In this document: one piece after another, positions 54,086-64,000 of the stretch
How positions within the stretch are numbered: the stretch's first letter is position 1
How the letters are laid out: each line of letters opens with the position of its first letter
From: Sphaerulina vaccinii
Lineage: Eukaryota > Ascomycota > Dothideomycetes > Mycosphaerellales > Mycosphaerellaceae
Length of the DNA stretch: 64,000 nucleotides
Reading direction: 5' to 3'
NCBI GenBank assembly: GCA_022570795.1
Contig: JAKUDP010000001.1
Span: 2,046,001-2,110,000, forward strand
Notes under the pieces: model-generated
Databases searched by the model: none
The model's input: only the letters and a program-made list of their open reading frames with translations
Told to the model about the DNA's origin: nothing
Translations under genes and position numbers: made by a program

Positions 54086-54763
54086 TCAGGAGTCAAGCTC
54101 GTCGCCAGGCTCGTCACCAGGCTCGTCGCCAGTCTCGATCCAAAGCTGGGAGACTAGTCAGTAAGGCACCGCTGATAAACGAGTGTTGTGGCGCTTACCT
54201 TGAAGCCATCCTCGCCGATGGTCACGAGTCCGTTGTCGTCGATGATCTTCTGCTGCACAGTACCGACTCTCTTGCTGATGACGACGATGTCGGCGTCCTT
54301 AAGCTCGGACGCGACTGTGCCTCCGTGGTTGTTGACGGTCTCCTTGAGAGCTTTTTGTGTCAGCTTCATGCCTTGGCCGGCGAAGAAGATCTGCTCGAAT
54401 GTCAGCAAGGTCTCAATAGCGGCGAAGGTGGAAGACTCACGCTCTTGCCCACCAAGCAGTTCTCCACGCCCTCGTATGCCTTCTCAGTGTTCTTGTGGCC
54501 TCCGCCTCCCTTCTTCGACTTCTTGGGAGCAGACGCGCCATCAGACCCAGCTTCGGCGGCACGCTTCGTGCCCTTGCTGCAATTGTGTCAGTAATCTACA
54601 GATGAGGATGCTGGGGCTGGGGCGGCCTGTACATCAGCTTGTGTTCTTCCACTGCAGAGCCACTGTGATTCTCTGCTGATGCCTCGGCCATAGACTTGAC
54701 GGTGTACACCTCAACGACGCCGCCCGTGTCAGCGACGACGTAGACGTTGTCAGGAATAGCCAT
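54086..54763 (-). CDS. Small BRCT-like domain protein (172 aa)
   Basis: Exons 54763-54633, 54576-54441, 54390-54199 and 54145-54086; introns 54577-54632, 54391-54440 and 54146-54198. The N-terminal 45 residues begin MAIPDNVYVVADTGGVVEVYTV. A Lys/Gly-rich linker (APKKSKKGGGG) looks like a nuclear localisation signal. Residues about 75-155 read CLVGKSIFFAGQGMKLTQKALKETV...HGGTVASELKDADIVVISKRVG, with the Gly-Gly turn and VV strand of a BRCT fold. The last exon codes a Trp and an acidic DEPG repeat made by three 12-bp units. The final splice is the least certain: another phase would give a longer Ser/Thr-rich tail. BRCT modules bind phosphopeptides or DNA ends; the role here is unknown. Confidence 0.68.
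54097..54132 (-). repeat. Three 12-bp tandem units coding a DEPG repeat
   Basis: Units 54097-54108, 54109-54120 and 54121-54132 (plus-strand GCTCGTCGCCAG, one G/A mismatch in the middle unit). In the BRCT-like gene they give GDEPGDEPGDEL at the C-terminus. Confidence 0.75.
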
Positions 54764-55795
54764 TGTGGTTGTGAGTGTGGTTGTGAGGTGTAGCTGTGAG
54801 TGGTTGTGAGGTTACTTGTGTGAGAGAGATGTGTGTCTGAGGGAAGCAGAGAGGTTGTCGGAGGTGTTGCGTGTGGGAAGGGTGAGAGAAGGAAAGTCGT
54901 GGAGGACGAGCTTTTGAACATTTCTGAGCTCTGCCTGCGATCCCTGCGAGGAAGGCGCGCTAGGCAACGGCTTGCACCACATCGCGTGTTCGACTTCACG
55001 TCTTGATTTCACACGCGTATGTTGAAATATCCGCGAGGCCACCATGATGATGATCAACGACTTGGGCATGCAATACCCGGTAGAGGCCTACATACTGTGT
55101 AAGCCAATGTGCTCGCCTTTCCGTGCTGGGAGATCACTAACGGAAGGAAGCACACTCTACCAGGAGACCATCGTTCTCCCACCACCACAGACTTAGTGCA
55201 TGCTCGCTGCACCTACAGAGAGGTAGCATTGCTTCTTCTCACACCTCGAGAAGATTCGCCCGCAGGAAGGTACTCTGCCCAAATATCTGGCTTCCCAGCT
55301 CCAGTATAGCGTCCGCAGACCTCGTACCACCGGCCACCTTCACCTCCTTCCATGTCGAAGCGAAATAAGAGAGAGCTCTGGGGCCCCTGATGGCATCACT
55401 CACCACGATGCTGCTGACTGTGAGCAAGTGAAGGGTTATGGCTGGTCTCCTAGGTGTATGTACGCAGGCGTAGCAGGATCGCGTGCATCGCTGGTCTCGG
55501 CTTGAATGGATTTAGTCTAGGCGCATCTATCAGTAAATGACCAGGTTGTAGGACCTCGAAGGCAACTTACCATTGTTCTGGCTCTCGTGTGTATTTACGA
55601 TTGAGTGTGCGTTATGGTATAGGTGCAGAAGACTCCCAGGAAGGAACACTGAGCATTTACTTGTATTCCTGTATTGCGGCGGTTGTTATGACTACCAGCA
55701 GCAAACGAATGCCTCTACATCGAATGTTCTGGCTGCAAGAGACTGATTGGAGCACAGACGCGCCGTACGTCGTGCCAGATATGCTTGACTACTTG
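54764..55795. other. Intergenic, no gene seen
   Basis: 1 kb between two minus-strand genes. Near 54764-54800 a GT-rich stretch (GTGGTTGTGAG repeats, 54767-54812) forms the leader of the BRCT-like gene. The rest contains only short open frames. Confidence 0.55.
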
Positions 55796-56851
55796 CTAGG
55801 AAGAGGATGGTACTGGATTGACGCTCGGCACATCAGAGGCAGTGGCAACAGTGGAACCAGCATCTACTGGCAATATGACACCGGTCATCCTGTGAATGGG
55901 TCAATATCGATGCTATGAGCAAGACCATGAGCAACGTACCACCTTGCTTCATCTCCAGCTAGAAAGCGAATTGCAGCGCCAACGTCCCACCCAGTACCCT
56001 CCGTCTTCAACAGCGATCGATTCTTGCGAGATTCACGAGCTTGGTCGGACATTCCACCGGCATACATCATTGGAGTATATACCATGCCGGGGCAGACGCA
56101 GTTGACACGCACGCCATCTGGTGCGTGGTGAGAAGCCATTGCTCTGGTCATATTCTGGGCAATGGTCAGCATGCTGCCTCACTCGAGTGACGTGGCTGAC
56201 TCACCACGATGGCTCCTTTCGATGTCGGATAAAGGAGATGCGGATTGCCACCTCGAATGCCAGCTACTGATGCTATGTTCACGATCGATCCTCGCCACTG
56301 TCCGTCATTCTTGATCATTTCTGGAATTGCAAACTTGGCCATCATGACCTGTGACGAGTCAGCATGATTGTGCTAGAACTTGCACTGCAAACTCACCATG
56401 CTGCCAACATTGATCTCCATGCCTTTGGCCCATTCGACCATATCGACCTCGACTGCTGTGCCTATTGCACCGCCCACACCGACAACGTTTACTAAGATGT
56501 CCAGGCGCCCATACTTCTCGATAGCAGTGCTCACGATGCGTTTGCACTCATCCTCCTTCGTCACATTGGCTTCTACAGCGACAGCCTTACCAATGCCATC
56601 CTCCTCGATGAACTCAACTGTACGTTGTGCGAGGTCCAGTCTGAGGTCTACACAAACAACGCTACATCCCGCTTCAGCCAGTAAGATAGCTGCAGCTCGT
56701 CCATTGCCTATGCCATCACCTGCGGCACCGGCACCTGTGACCTATAGGTTCGTTTTAGTAGTGCCCTTGCTAGTCTTCGTAAGGACTTCTTACTCACAAT
56801 GGCTGCCCTGCCTTTCAAAGACCTTGTCGGTCTTGGGAATTCCTCGCCCAT
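55796..56851 (-). CDS. Short-chain dehydrogenase/reductase (283 aa)
   Basis: Classical NAD(P)-dependent SDR. Exons 56851-56798, 56741-56397, 56348-56205, 56154-55940 and 55889-55796, with 48-56 bp introns (donors GTGAGT three times, GTACGT once). The cofactor motif VTGAGAAGDGIG follows the first splice. NVVGVGG replaces the usual NNAG (N-N-A-G to N-V-V-G). Ser160 (IASVAG), Tyr173 and Lys177 (YPTSK) form the active site, and CPGMVYTPM follows. The last splice restores FLAGDEARWMTGVILPVDAG, the normal SDR ending; without it the frame stops early with unrelated residues. An acidic D in VVCVDLR after the second strand favours NAD. Substrate unknown. Confidence 0.92.
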
Positions 56852-57567
56852 GTTAGTGTACTGAATATCCGACTCACACTACTGTCAGCTGGAGTACTTG
56901 GTGGGGAAGTGGGTTGCAGTATGAGGGGAAGTCTGCCGAAGACCATCAACCTAGTTCTATAGCTTATGGCTGCGACATCGGTCATGCCTAAGTTGAGATT
57001 GTTGCAGCATCTTTCAAATTTCCAGTGTCGACGGAAGCATGTACTGCTAGAGTAGCCGTAGGGGAAGCTGAAGAGGGCTATCGCAGATGCAAGTAAGCCC
57101 GTCCAGATGTTACGACATCTGTCGCCAGATTCAGAAGTTCAGGTCGGGCTTACGATGCACGGGAGTCTAGCAGAGATGCTGGACTTGTGATACTGATGAA
57201 CCTGACATGTCACTAGGAAGGAGACATGAAGACAGACGAGCAGTTGCGATAGAAGCCCGGCACGCACGGCCTGCCAAGGCTGTCCCATGCGATGTCACTG
57301 CATGACGCTCGGGCGCTTTGTGTTGCTCACTTCGATCGCGTGAAGGTCGCTTGCATTTCTGTACGATAGATAGCATTTTCTGCTCTGCTACTTCCTCATT
57401 GCGTGTACAAGATCGATTCTGGCTCTGGTCGACTTCTGCACAGCCGTATGCAGTCGCTACAAGGCGTCCCATCTCTTCGCGGATCCTCAATGGTTACATG
57501 ACACTGAAACGACAACGCCGTCCAAAACCGATCACGACCTTCAGGTTCCCCACGACTCGCATTCATC
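56852..57567. other. Divergent intergenic region
   Basis: 716 bp between the SDR start (minus) and the antiporter start (plus). No gene or repeat seen. Confidence 0.55.
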
Positions 57568-59238
57568 ATGCCGACCCTATCTTTGGTCAACTTCAACATT
57601 GTCTGCGCTACGCTTGGCGGATTCATTACTGTGTTTGGATTGGTATCTTATCTACTCAAGGAGAAATTCTACTTGTCGGAAGCCTCGATCAGCACAGTCT
57701 TTGGTTTGATCTTCAGTCCTCACGCGTTGAATTGGATCAGACCGCTTGAGTATGCTAGGGGCAATGAGGAGGATCTGGAGACGATCACGCTGTATTTCAC
57801 CAGACTTGTACTAGGAGTGCAGCTTGTGTTGGCTGGCGTTCAACTGCCTAGCAAGTATCTATGGACGGAACGTAAGAGCTTGGCTATACTCATTGGGCCG
57901 GGCATGTGCTTGATGTGGTTGACAACGTCTTTGCTCGTCTGGGCACTTGTTCCAAACATCAACTTCGTGGCTGCAATCTCAGTTGGAGCGTGTGTCACGC
58001 CCACAGATCCCATTCTCAGCAACAGCATTGTCAAAGGCAAGTTTGCGGACAAGAATATTCCTGCTCCTCTGCAAAAGATCATCATCGCTGAGTCCGGCAC
58101 AAACGATGGTCTTGGATACCCTTTCCTCTTCTTAGGTCTATACCTGCTCAAGTACGCGGGAGAAGGCGGTGCAGGTCAGACTGGAGGCGTCAGTCATGCC
58201 TTTGCCCTATGGTTTGGAGAAACATGGGCATATGAGATCCTCTTAAGTGTCATCTATGGCACGACGGTGGGTTGGATCGCGAAGGAGCTGCTTCACTGGG
58301 CAGAGGAGCATCGTTGGGTGGACCGAGAGTCGTTCTTGGTCTTTGCCATTACGCTTGCGGTATGGCTACACACGACACTTTCTGGTCACAAACTACTGAC
58401 ACAAGTCAAAGCTATTCATTATAGGTACTGAAGGCCTTTTTGGCTCGGACGACGTGCTGGCCTGCTTCATTGCTGGCAACGTATTCACATGGGATGATTG
58501 GTGAGTTTCATTAGCGCCCACGCTTTCTGCGCTATGCTAACGCAAACAAGGTTCCGACAAGAGACGAAGGACGATAGCCTGCAGCCTACGATAGACATGC
58601 TCCTCAACGTGGCCGTATTCTTATGGTTTGGGGCTATCTGCCCATGGCATAGCTTTCTGGATAACGACGTGATTCCCATTTACCGTTTGATACCCTTAGG
58701 AATTCTGGTGCTGCTACTGCGGCGACCCCCAATGGTATTCCTCTTCCATTCGCAGATTCACCAGCTGGAGGACTGGAAACAGACTGCGTTCACTGGTTGG
58801 TTTGGCCCGATTGGAGTCTCGGCTATCTTCTACTTATACATCGCGCGGGAGTTCCTCCGAGAGGTCACAGTCGACGGCGTTCAGCGTGCTGATGCACGAC
58901 ATGTCGAAGAAACAGTGAATGTGGTTGTTTGGTTCCTGGTCATATGCTCCGTGGTATGCCATGGACTCTCTGTACCATTGGGGAAGCTTGGATTCCATAT
59001 TCCCAGAACAATCTCAAGGGCAATGTCCTCGGAACCCAACTCTCGTGACCAGAGTACCAGATCTAGGGCGAGGATTGTCCCACCCAGTGCTCCTCAGGCT
59101 CGCACTGCTTCGTCCAGTCCTCCGCGGCCTATCAACTTTCCATCAGGAGCATCAACACCTGTCCCAGCAGTCACGCAGCGCAGCATAAGATATGCCGACG
59201 ATGGCGATCGTGCTAGTGGGCCCAAAACCGACGGATGA
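57568..59238 (+). CDS. Na+(K+)/H+ antiporter, Nha1 type
   Basis: Plasma-membrane CPA1 exchanger, 526 residues. Exons 57568-58384, 58425-58500 and 58551-59238. About 12 hydrophobic segments. The functional core reads SVGACVTPTDPILSNSIVKGKFA (the TDP motif of the cation site) and AESGTNDGLGYPF (paired acidic region), then SDDVLACFIAGNVFTWDDW and DDSLQPTIDMLLNVAVFLWFGAICPW, typical of Nha1/Sod2. The first intron (58385-58424) is only 40 nt with a weak GTCACA donor; it is needed to reach GTEGLFGSDD in frame, and the real borders could differ slightly. The C-terminal tail is short (about 80 residues, Ser/Pro-rich) compared with yeast Nha1, resembling Sod2-22-like forms. Confidence 0.88.
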
Positions 59239-59860
59239 ACATGATTCTGGGCAATATGGATGCTCGTTTCACAGTATCACCGATTGCCATTCTCTCCGAT
59301 TTCAACTCCCAGTTCCCTCATGCCACGATGAGCGAGGATTATCAGGTTATGATATCAGCGCCAGGCAGTTTTCCAGCAATGCCTATACACAACCAGGCAC
59401 GCGACTGACTCCAGCAGCTTTCTACGCTGCCGTCCAGCAAATTGCTGGCCTGATCTAGGACTCTCAACGCCTCAGCTCTGGCCACGTGCGCGGTGCAGTG
59501 CTGCAGTAGCATGCATTAGTAGCGAGTGACTCCTCGGATTCAGCTTGAATAGGCACACGAGGCGGATGAGGCTGAGTCTTTTAGAAGCTCAACACCAAAG
59601 TCGAAACAAATGGATCAGATGCCGGACACTGATTGACCAATCATTGTTCAGCTGCGTAAGCGGGGCATACTTTCTTTGACGGCTCGACTCAACTCTGGGT
59701 CAACGAGCTCCCAAGGTTTTGGTTGGCGGGGATGTAAATAAACCTCAAGTCCTGTCGCAGTGCCTTGCTTCTCTTTGTTTCTGCAAGCGTCACCTCTTCA
59801 CCTCACCTCACACCGCATCAGATCACAGTAACGACAAACCGTCGAACGCAACGAATCACC
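59239..59860. other. Intergenic, promoter of the Cys-Pro protein
   Basis: About 620 bp. A second frame across the antiporter stop stays open to 59458 but shows no domain. A pyrimidine-rich leader (CTTCACCTCACCTCACACC, near 59797-59815) precedes the ATG at 59861. Confidence 0.5.
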
Positions 59861-60357
59861 ATGATCATGGCCGCCGTCTGTCCAGTCGTTGGTACAACCA
59901 CCAACGTGTGAGTAGACCACAGCTACAATCTTGAGCTATTCACTGACTCCATTGCAGCCTTCCTCCCCACCACCCAGAGATCCCACACGACTCCGAAGCC
60001 CGCTGCCCAATCACCAACGCAAAGGTCGAACACCATGACAACATAATCACCAACCACAGCTCCGATATCACTGAGCCAGAGAGTGACAAAAAGGCCATGG
60101 ATGCATCACAGTGCCCAGCTTTGAAGAGCCAACTCAGCAGCAACTCGGTCACCGATGCTATGTGCCCTGTAGTTGGACCTGTGAATGCCCATCTGCCACC
60201 TTCACACCCAGCTCTGAACGAAAAGGACAGCGGTGCTGTGTGCCCTGTCACGAACGCGACTCTCGATCACCACAAGACGAAGGTCCTGCAGCACAAGGTT
60301 GTGGCTAATGATGCTTCGGCTGCGCAGTGCCCTGTTGCTGGTGCGAACAAGGCTTAG
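59861..60357 (+). CDS. Cys-Pro repeat protein, candidate heme-binding/regulatory (148 aa)
   Basis: Exons 59861-59907 and 59958-60357, intron 59908-59957 (GTGAGT...TTGCAG). All six cysteines are followed by proline: Cys7, 32, 68, 85, 111 and 140. The motifs are CPVVG, CPITN, CPAL, CPVVG, CPVTN and CPVAG. Three of them have a histidine nine residues later (Cys32-His41, Cys85-His94, Cys111-His120). The protein is an internal duplication: CPVVG...LPPHHP...CPITNA..EHH in the first half and CPVVG...LPPSHP...CPVTNA..DHH in the second. The rest is hydrophilic and probably disordered. Cys-Pro is the core of heme regulatory motifs in yeast Hap1, Bach1 and heme oxygenase-2, so heme binding or sensing is a reasonable inference. 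No enzyme domain, signal peptide or membrane segment. ATG 59861 has a CACC context. Confidence 0.82.
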
Positions 60358-60783
60358 ATTCGACGCGGAGATATGATTATTGGCGTTATTGGAGGGGTGA
60401 TTAGTGCGGGTTGACTGGCATGGAGACACGAGGACATGAAGACGTGCGTTGGAACGATGTTGAATAGTATGCAGACTACCCGAATCCACAGCTCATATCC
60501 AGGCACAAGGTGCTATCCTTTGTTGACTGCCTCCCGGCCATGCCTTCTGGTTCTCTGAGATCATCTTGTTGAGTTTCGAGATCTTTCTCGAAGGTTGCCG
60601 TTCTACCATAAAGTCAGCATATCTCTCAAGTCACATTTTTCGCCAAGCAGTACCTAATATTCGCGCTGCTTGCCGTAGTGTTCGCATGCATGACGGAAAC
60701 AGCAACACAGTCGCCTCTCCTCACGTCGTCGGTACTCTTCGGTATCCGCGTGTGAGTTCCATGACTAGCACCTCCGTATCCCC
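60358..60783. other. Short intergenic region between convergent genes
   Basis: About 425 bp holding two 3' regions. No feature recognised. Confidence 0.45.
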
Positions 60784-61077
60784 TCAATGAAAGCATGGGT
60801 TCTGGAAGCTGGCTTGGATGATAGATTCGTCCTCTGGCAAGCTGTCCGGCTGGTTGGCAAGCTTCAGCGCAGCTGCGTTGAGGATGCAGGCGCCCAGGAC
60901 AGCCGTGATCAACTTGAAGAATCCTCCGGTGCTCGCTGCTTGACGAGGCTTCTGGACCTTGGCCCGTAATGGCTTGTGAAGTTTGGCTCGGTGAAAGGCA
61001 CGAGAGCTGATGGAGAAAACACGAGACTCCAGGGCGCCTGGGAAGCCGACAGCGATCATCTTGTGAAGAGCGAGCAT
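60784..61077 (-). CDS. Small possible mitochondrial membrane protein (97 aa)
   Basis: Open frame from ATG 61077 to 60784. The first about 45 residues are basic and Ser-rich without acidic clusters (SRVFSISSRAFHRAKLHKPLRAKV), like a mitochondrial presequence. One hydrophobic helix follows (about 53-74, GFFKLITAVLGACILNAAAL), then a short acidic tail (SLPEDESII). No known family. The size and layout match small inner-membrane or respiratory-assembly proteins, but this is inference. No intron is needed. Confidence 0.5.
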   Translation of the reverse strand: MLALHKMIAVGFPGALESRVFSISSRAFHRAKLHKPLRAKVQKPRQAASTGGFFKLITAVLGACILNAAALKLANQPDSLPEDESIIQASFQNPCFH

Positions 61078-62081
61078 CTTGAGAGCTTTCGTGGTTCTGA
61101 GTCTGTTGTGGGTAATGTAGTTGTTGATGGTCGTTGAGAAGTGCGCTCCGGTGTGATCGAGTATGTTCTGTGGTATCTTGTTGCGGTGTCTTGTCAGAAC
61201 GTCAAAGTCGGAGTTAGTTACGATGTGTAGTTCGTTTGCTGGCGAAGTGACCTTCGCTTAGCTCTCAACTTCACTTCCAAGACTAGTCACTCTCCAAATG
61301 AACGCAATCACTCAATACGCGTCGCAGGTGAGTGTGAGGCTGAGCTGATTGCATACTATAAATATTAGACAGATGAGATACATACGTGCTGAACGTGGTC
61401 TTATTCATATGGAATGCTCGAGACAAATCCCAGTTCGTGGGCATGCCACGACTGGCAACATCGAGAATCCTGACAGCAGCTTGGTCGTCGACTAATGGAG
61501 AGACATCGTGACCGATGATTCATATCAAGAGCATAGGTAGATTGTCCGCCATATGCCAGGCGGATACCTGTTCCACTCACATGTCACATATGGAGGACAA
61601 CCGGGTAGAGATACTCAGTGGACTGTTTCTATATGGTGCCGCGTGAAATTGGCCGTCCCACCCTGCAAGGGAATGGTATTGTCCTTGACATGACTTCGTG
61701 GAGAAGGAAATGGATGTCGCACAATTGGTAAGGAGGATTCGTCTCATGGCCCGAAGGCTACGTCTTCCAGCTATCGTGCTTGATATTCGCTCTGGGATTC
61801 ATCATAGAGTACGGCTGGCATGAAAGACCAAGGCACCACAATAAACAGAATCCGGATACAATTTAATGAAGGAAGCAGAACTGGATGCGAAGAATCTGTG
61901 GATGTTATATTCTGACGGCACCTTCCTCCCGGCCGTCGCTCTTGCCAATCAGATCACTCACGATCAGCATTGACAATTACAGTATCGACTTCGAGCTCCT
62001 CATCTCCATGCAAACACCTCTACGGCCACACGCCACCTATCTCTACCCTATCAGAGCACGACGGTGAGACCAGCGATCAAC
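61078..62081. other. Divergent intergenic region upstream of complex I subunit
   Basis: 1 kb with no convincing open frame. A CTATAAATATTAG element near 61359-61371 is TATA-like on the plus strand, but is 700 bp from the next ATG. The open frames near 61885-62067 overlap the leader of the complex I gene. Confidence 0.5.
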
Positions 62082-64000
62082 ATGCGGTCCCATCTGTTGC
62101 GCTCGATACCGCGCTCGCCAGCGCTGGTCGCCCGCAATGGCACCCGAGCTGCGCGCACCTTTGCCACGACCTCGAAACGCCAGGCCGACGTGGAGCTCAC
62201 AATCGATGGCAAGAAGGTCTCCGTACCACGTATGTACTGTACCAAAGCCTAGGGAGAGATATGGCAATGTCGTACTGACGCAGTGGAACAGCCGGGACAG
62301 CACTCATTCAAGCATGCGAGAAAGCAGGCGCCACGATCCCCCGATACTGCTACCACGAGAAGCTTATGATCGCCGGAAACTGCAGAATGTGCCTCGTCGA
62401 GGTCGAACGCGCCCCGAAGCCTGTAGCATCGTGTGCTTGGCCTGTGCAGCCTGGAATGGTGGTGAAGACAGACAGCCCGCTCGCACACAAGGCAAGAGAA
62501 GGTGTGATGGAATTTCTTTTGGCAAATCATCCATTGGACTGCCCTATCTGTGACCAAGGTGGAGAATGTGACCTGCAAGATCAGAGCATGCGATATGGTG
62601 CGGATAGAGGACGATTTCACGAGATGACTGGCAAGAGAGCAGTTGAGGACAAGAACATCGGCCCTCTGGTCAAGACATCTATGAACCGCTGCATCCACTG
62701 CACACGTTGCGTCCGCTTCGCCAACGACGTTGCTGGTGCACCTGAACTCGGCTCAACTGGACGTGGAAACGACATTCAGATTGGAACATACCTGGAGACT
62801 GCCCTCGATACCGAACTGTCAGGAAATGTCATCGATCTTTGCCCTGTTGGAGCTCTCACATCTAAGCCTTATGCATTCCGTGCTCGTCCTTGGGAGTTGG
62901 CTCACACCGAGACGATTGATGTTATGGATGGCCTTGGAGCCAACATCCGTGCCGACGCCCGAGGTCTACAGGTTATGCGTATTCTCCCAAGACTCAACGA
63001 CGATGTGAACGAGGAGTGGATAGATGACCGAAGCCGTTTTGCCTGCGATGGTCTTAGCACACAGCGTCTTACAACACCATTGATCCGAAGAGACAACCAA
63101 TTCCAGCCTGCAACATGGGAGAATGTCTTGGTAGAGATTAAGGACAAGTTTGACGAGCTGCAGCCAAAGGGTGATGAAATCAAGTTCGTTGCTGGCGAAC
63201 TCGTGGAGACCGAGACTTTGGTCGCTGCTAAGGATCTTGCCAACAAACTGGGCTCAGAGAACCTGGCGCTCGACTTCCCTCAAGGTTCCGGTCCGCTAGC
63301 TCACGGTGTTGACATCAAGTCCAACTTCGCCTTCAACTCGAAAATTGTCGGCGTGGAGGAGGCCGATGTCATCCTTCTTGTAGGCACCAACCCCCGACAC
63401 GAAGCTGCTGTGCTCAACGCCAGGATACGCAAGCAATGGCTACGCTCTGATCTGGAGGTTGGAGTGGTCGGACCGGACTTTGAGTCAACATTCGAGTACG
63501 AAAACCTTGGAGCTAACGCAAAGGATCTCAAGAGTGCTCTTAGTGGATCTTTCGGTGACAAGCTAAAGAATGCAAAGAAGCCAATGATCATTGTAGGCTC
63601 TGCCGCTACCGAGCACAAGGATGCCAAATCTATCTACGAGACAGTCGGCTCCTACGTGGAGAAGAACAAGGCCAACTTCCAGACCCCAGAATGGAATGGC
63701 TACAACATTCTGCAGCGTGCTGCATCGCGTGCTGGTGCTTACGAGGTTGGCTTCGCAGTGCACAACCCAGAGACCGCAAACACAAAGGCGAAGGTGATGT
63801 GGTTACTAGGAGCAGATGAGCTCGAGTCTGTGGATATTCCTAAAGATGCTTTCGTCATCTATCAGGGACATCACGGAGATCGTGGCGCTGCACTTGCCGA
63901 CGTTGTCCTTCCAGGAGCTGCATACACCGAGAAGGGCGCCACATATGTGAACACTGAGGGACGAGTGCAGATGTCTCGTGCAGTCACATCAGTGTACGGC
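62082..64000 (+). CDS. nuo78: NADH:ubiquinone oxidoreductase 75/78-kDa subunit (NDUFS1), 3' end outside window
   Basis: Complex I peripheral-arm subunit carrying iron-sulfur clusters N1b, N4 and N5. Exon 1 (62082-62229) codes a mitochondrial presequence (MRSHLLRSIPRSPALVARNG...RTFATT) and VELTIDGKKVSVP. The intron 62230-62291 (GTATGT...AACAG) leads to PGTALIQACEKAGATIPRYCYHE. The exon then runs open to the window end. Cluster ligands are visible: IPRYCYHEKLMIAGNCRMCLVE with the later SCAWP Cys (2Fe-2S), HPLDCPICDQGGECDLQD (His/Cys type, 4Fe-4S) and NRCIHCTRC with VIDLCPVGAL (4Fe-4S). The molybdopterin-oxidoreductase-like domain without cofactor follows. About 620 of a usual 740 residues are present. 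This long reading frame has no stop before 64000. Confidence 0.96.

Noticed and set aside
53920..54679. Long plus-strand open frames (224 and 163 codons)
   Set aside because: They lie opposite the BRCT-like gene, whose exons have good splice signals and domain text. The plus-strand frames mirror its codons and lack any domain.
59192..59458. 88-codon frame across the antiporter stop
   Set aside because: A different phase from the antiporter, with no splice that joins them and no domain.

Overview
The window reads as nuclear DNA of a filamentous ascomycete. Genes lie 0.3-1 kb apart on both strands. Most are broken by short (40-65 bp) GT-AG introns with CTAAC/CTGAC-type branch sites, and start codons sit in CACC/CAAC-ATG contexts. 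Protein families such as AA5_2 galactose oxidase, DUF3712, DUF2235, an Ams2/Spt21-type GATA factor and Kex2-processed secreted proteins fit Pezizomycotina. Five long, mutually similar introns look like introner-like elements. These are known from Dothideomycetes, especially Mycosphaerellaceae, so that group is my best guess. I saw no bacterial operons, rRNA, CRISPR array or convincing tRNA gene.

Layout. 1-9.1 kb: galactose oxidase (3' end off the window), a frame-broken F-box-like gene, an APC amino acid/choline permease, a WD40 protein, two unknown proteins, and a secreted protein with three Kex2-type sites. 9.1-11.1 kb is gene-poor. 11.1-14.1 kb holds a Gyp7-type Rab GAP with three introner-like introns. 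14.4-20.7 kb is a sugar-related stretch on the minus strand: a truncated BBE-type FAD oxidase, a secreted GH2 glycosidase and a D-galactonate dehydratase. 21.5-28.5 kb: DUF2235 hydrolase, an 8-Cys secreted protein, a salicylate-hydroxylase-like monooxygenase and dihydroxyacetone kinase. 28.9-33.7 kb: Sm-D2, divergent from an Ams2-like GATA factor that carries two more introner-like introns, one in its 5' UTR.

34.3-46.7 kb: a 6-Cys secreted protein, F-box protein, DUF3712 membrane protein, TFIIH Ssl1, Rab11/Ypt31, a BTB protein, a small 14-Cys secreted protein whose middle exon has a CS-alpha-beta cysteine pattern, an aldo-keto reductase and a TACO1/YebC protein. 46.9-64 kb: the 2,044-residue Laa1/HEATR5-like protein, a small membrane protein, a BRCT-like protein, an SDR, an Nha1-type antiporter, a small protein in which all six cysteines are Cys-Pro, a possible mitochondrial peptide, and the start of the complex I 75-kDa subunit (open at the window end).

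Most genes are independent housekeeping units (splicing, TFIIH, Rab traffic with Gyp7, Rab11 and Laa1, mitochondrial translation and complex I) mixed with lifestyle genes (secreted enzymes, possible effectors, permeases). The only plausible functional neighbourhood is the galactose/galactonate stretch. The items most worth following are the introner-like introns, the Cys-Pro repeat protein and the CS-alpha-beta-exon protein. Gene models were built by hand from splice signals. For each complete intron-containing model I checked that the joined coding exons add up to a whole number of codons.
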